Shown: piece after piece, positions 14,337 to 15,301 of the stretch
Numbering within the stretch: position 1 is the stretch's first letter
Layout: each line of letters begins with the position of its first letter
From: Candidatus Cloacimonadota bacterium
GTDB lineage: Bacteria > Cloacimonadota > Cloacimonadia > JGIOTU-2
Assembly: GCA_021160355.1 (NCBI GenBank)
Contig: JAGHCS010000191.1
Coordinates: 1 to 15,301 of the forward strand
Direction: 5' to 3'
Length of the DNA: 15,301 nucleotides
The notes under the pieces: model-generated
The model's input: only the letters and a program-made list of their open reading frames with translations
Database searches by the model: none
Told to the model about the DNA's origin: nothing
Made by a program: the position numbers and the translations under genes

Positions 14337-15301
14337 TTATTCTGATGGAAGTTCCCGAGGATTCGTGTCAATTTCCTGGGTTTCCTGAAGACTTTTCTTA
14401 GTTTGCTGAACTCCGAGCTCTTCAAGTTTGCGAACACTAGGCACAATTCGGCTTGTGAATGAACCGACCGCTTTATTATAATGTTTCACAGACGTATCCA
14501 GACTTGATCCAACTCTATCAAGGTGCTCCTGAAAGGTGCAGATACGTTCGTATAATTCGGTGCCGGTCTCTGCGATCTGCTTAGCATTCTCAGTTAATTT
14601 TTGCTGTTGCCAGCTCATTGCAACTGTGCGAAGAAGAGCAATAAAGGTCGTAGGTGTTGCAATTATGACTTTATTTTGGATCCCATCTTCGATGAGTTTG
14701 TTGTCGAGTTCCAGCGCTGCTGAGAAAAATGACTCGCCGGGCAAAAATAGGACTACAAAATCTGGTGCATCTTCAAACTGCTTCCAGTAATTTTTTTTGG
14801 AAAGTTCATTCATATGATGACGAACAGCGCGTGAATAGGCGATCTTGGCAGCTTCTCTTTTCTCTTCAGTTTCAGCTTCATATGCTTCCATAAAATATTT
14901 TGTTGGTGCCTTGGAATCTACTACAATACTTCGATGTCCCGGCAAGTAAACTATAAGGTCGGGCCTGAGCAGTCCATCCTCCGTTTTCACGCTGACCTGT
15001 TCTGTGAAATCGCAGTATTCGGACATGCCAACTAATTCGATAGCTCGCCTGAGCTGCAGCTCTCCCCATTTGCCACGCACTTCAGGACGCTTAAGAGCAT
15101 TTTTCAGTCCTGCTGTTTCCTTCTTAAGATTTTCACTCGAGTTTGCCAGTTGTGTGATCTGCTCCTTCAAGCTGCCGAGATCTTCTTTACGAAGATTCTC
15201 AATAGTTTTTATCTCTCGGTTATACCGTTCCAACGAAATCTTCAAGGGTTCTAATGTTTCTTCAATCGCTTGTTTGCCGAATTCACTTTTTGTCTTTTCA
15301 A
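14337..15301 (-). CDS. rmuC: RmuC family DNA recombination protein (5' end beyond window)
   Basis: The visible 320 C-terminal residues stay open to the right edge, so the start is missing. The first visible stretch, EKTKSEFGKQAIEETLEPLK, is typical of RmuC just after its coiled-coil N-terminus, and more coiled-coil follows (about 15235-15100). The core has RGKWGELQLRRAIELVGM, then RPDLIVYLPG and VDSKAP (near 14920-14900), the D...DSK pattern of a PD-(D/E)XK-like nuclease fold characteristic of RmuC, and later FLPGESFFSAAL and ATPTTFIALLRTVAMSWQQQ. RmuC limits recombination-type rearrangements; it is usually membrane-anchored at the missing N-terminus. The Glu/Ser/Thr-rich tail (last 20 residues) is probably disordered. 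Confidence 0.93.
   Translation of the reverse strand, partial: EKTKSEFGKQAIEETLEPLKISLERYNREIKTIENLRKEDLGSLKEQITQLANSSENLKKETAGLKNALKRPEVRGKWGELQLRRAIELVGMSEYCDFTEQVSVKTEDGLLRPDLIVYLPGHRSIVVDSKAPTKYFMEAYEAETEEKREAAKIAYSRAVRHHMNELSKKNYWKQFEDAPDFVVLFLPGESFFSAALELDNKLIEDGIQNKVIIATPTTFIALLRTVAMSWQQQKLTENAKQIAETGTELYERICTFQEHLDRVGSSLDTSVKHYNKAVGSFTSRIVPSVRKLEELGVQQTKKSLQETQEIDTNPRELPSE

Overview
This is an AT-rich chromosomal window from a Gram-negative (two-membrane) bacterium. It has an LpxH-type lipid A enzyme, four predicted lipoproteins or periplasmic proteins with clear signal peptides, a predicted outer-membrane beta-barrel, and an MCE-type lipid transport system. One lipoprotein carries the N-terminal PPTGGPKDTTPP signature often seen in the Bacteroidota/FCB superphylum. 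Together with ATP-type PEP carboxykinase, DUF4159 and DUF2147 proteins, this suggests an FCB-group organism, possibly Cloacimonadota. That placement is inference from protein style only. I see no phage genes, transposases, CRISPR array or integration sites; the window looks like vertically inherited housekeeping and envelope DNA.

Layout from left to right. A short repeat-containing spacer (1-136) is followed by a minus-strand gene of unknown function (137-667). An AT-rich intergenic region leads into plus-strand pckA (868-2511), which ends at a strong bidirectional terminator (2531-2565). From there to about 11.3 kb, nine genes all lie on the minus strand. In transcription order they are: a SPOR-domain lipoprotein, an alanine racemase with a long unexplained C-terminal extension, an MCE/MlaD protein, a PqiC-like lipoprotein, an outer-membrane barrel protein, a STAS-MlaE fusion permease, an MlaF ATPase, a DUF554 membrane protein and a secreted DUF2147 protein. 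A terminator-like hairpin lies between the SPOR gene and alr, so these may be two transcription units. On the plus strand, a multi-domain Ig-like (Big_5) lipoprotein (11456-12760) runs head-on into a minus-strand pair, DUF4159 then lpxH (14162-12762), with one base between the two stop codons. A tRNA-Val(UAC) gene (14245-14320, plus) follows. The window ends inside a minus-strand rmuC gene whose start lies beyond the right edge.

Functional reading: the core of the window is an envelope-maintenance block. MlaD, MlaE, MlaF, the PqiC-like lipoprotein and the barrel protein form what looks like a complete inner-to-outer membrane lipid transport cassette. Their spacing is very tight (a 1-nt overlap, and gaps of 21, 1 and 5 nt), which predicts co-translation. 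Alanine racemase (peptidoglycan D-Ala), the SPOR lipoprotein (peptidoglycan binding), LpxH (lipid A) and the other lipoproteins fit the same envelope theme. The features most worth a second look are the barrel protein built into the MCE operon, the STAS-MlaE fusion, the approximately 265-residue tail on alanine racemase, the hairpin that covers the presumed alr ribosome-binding site, and a possible leaderless start at 11456.
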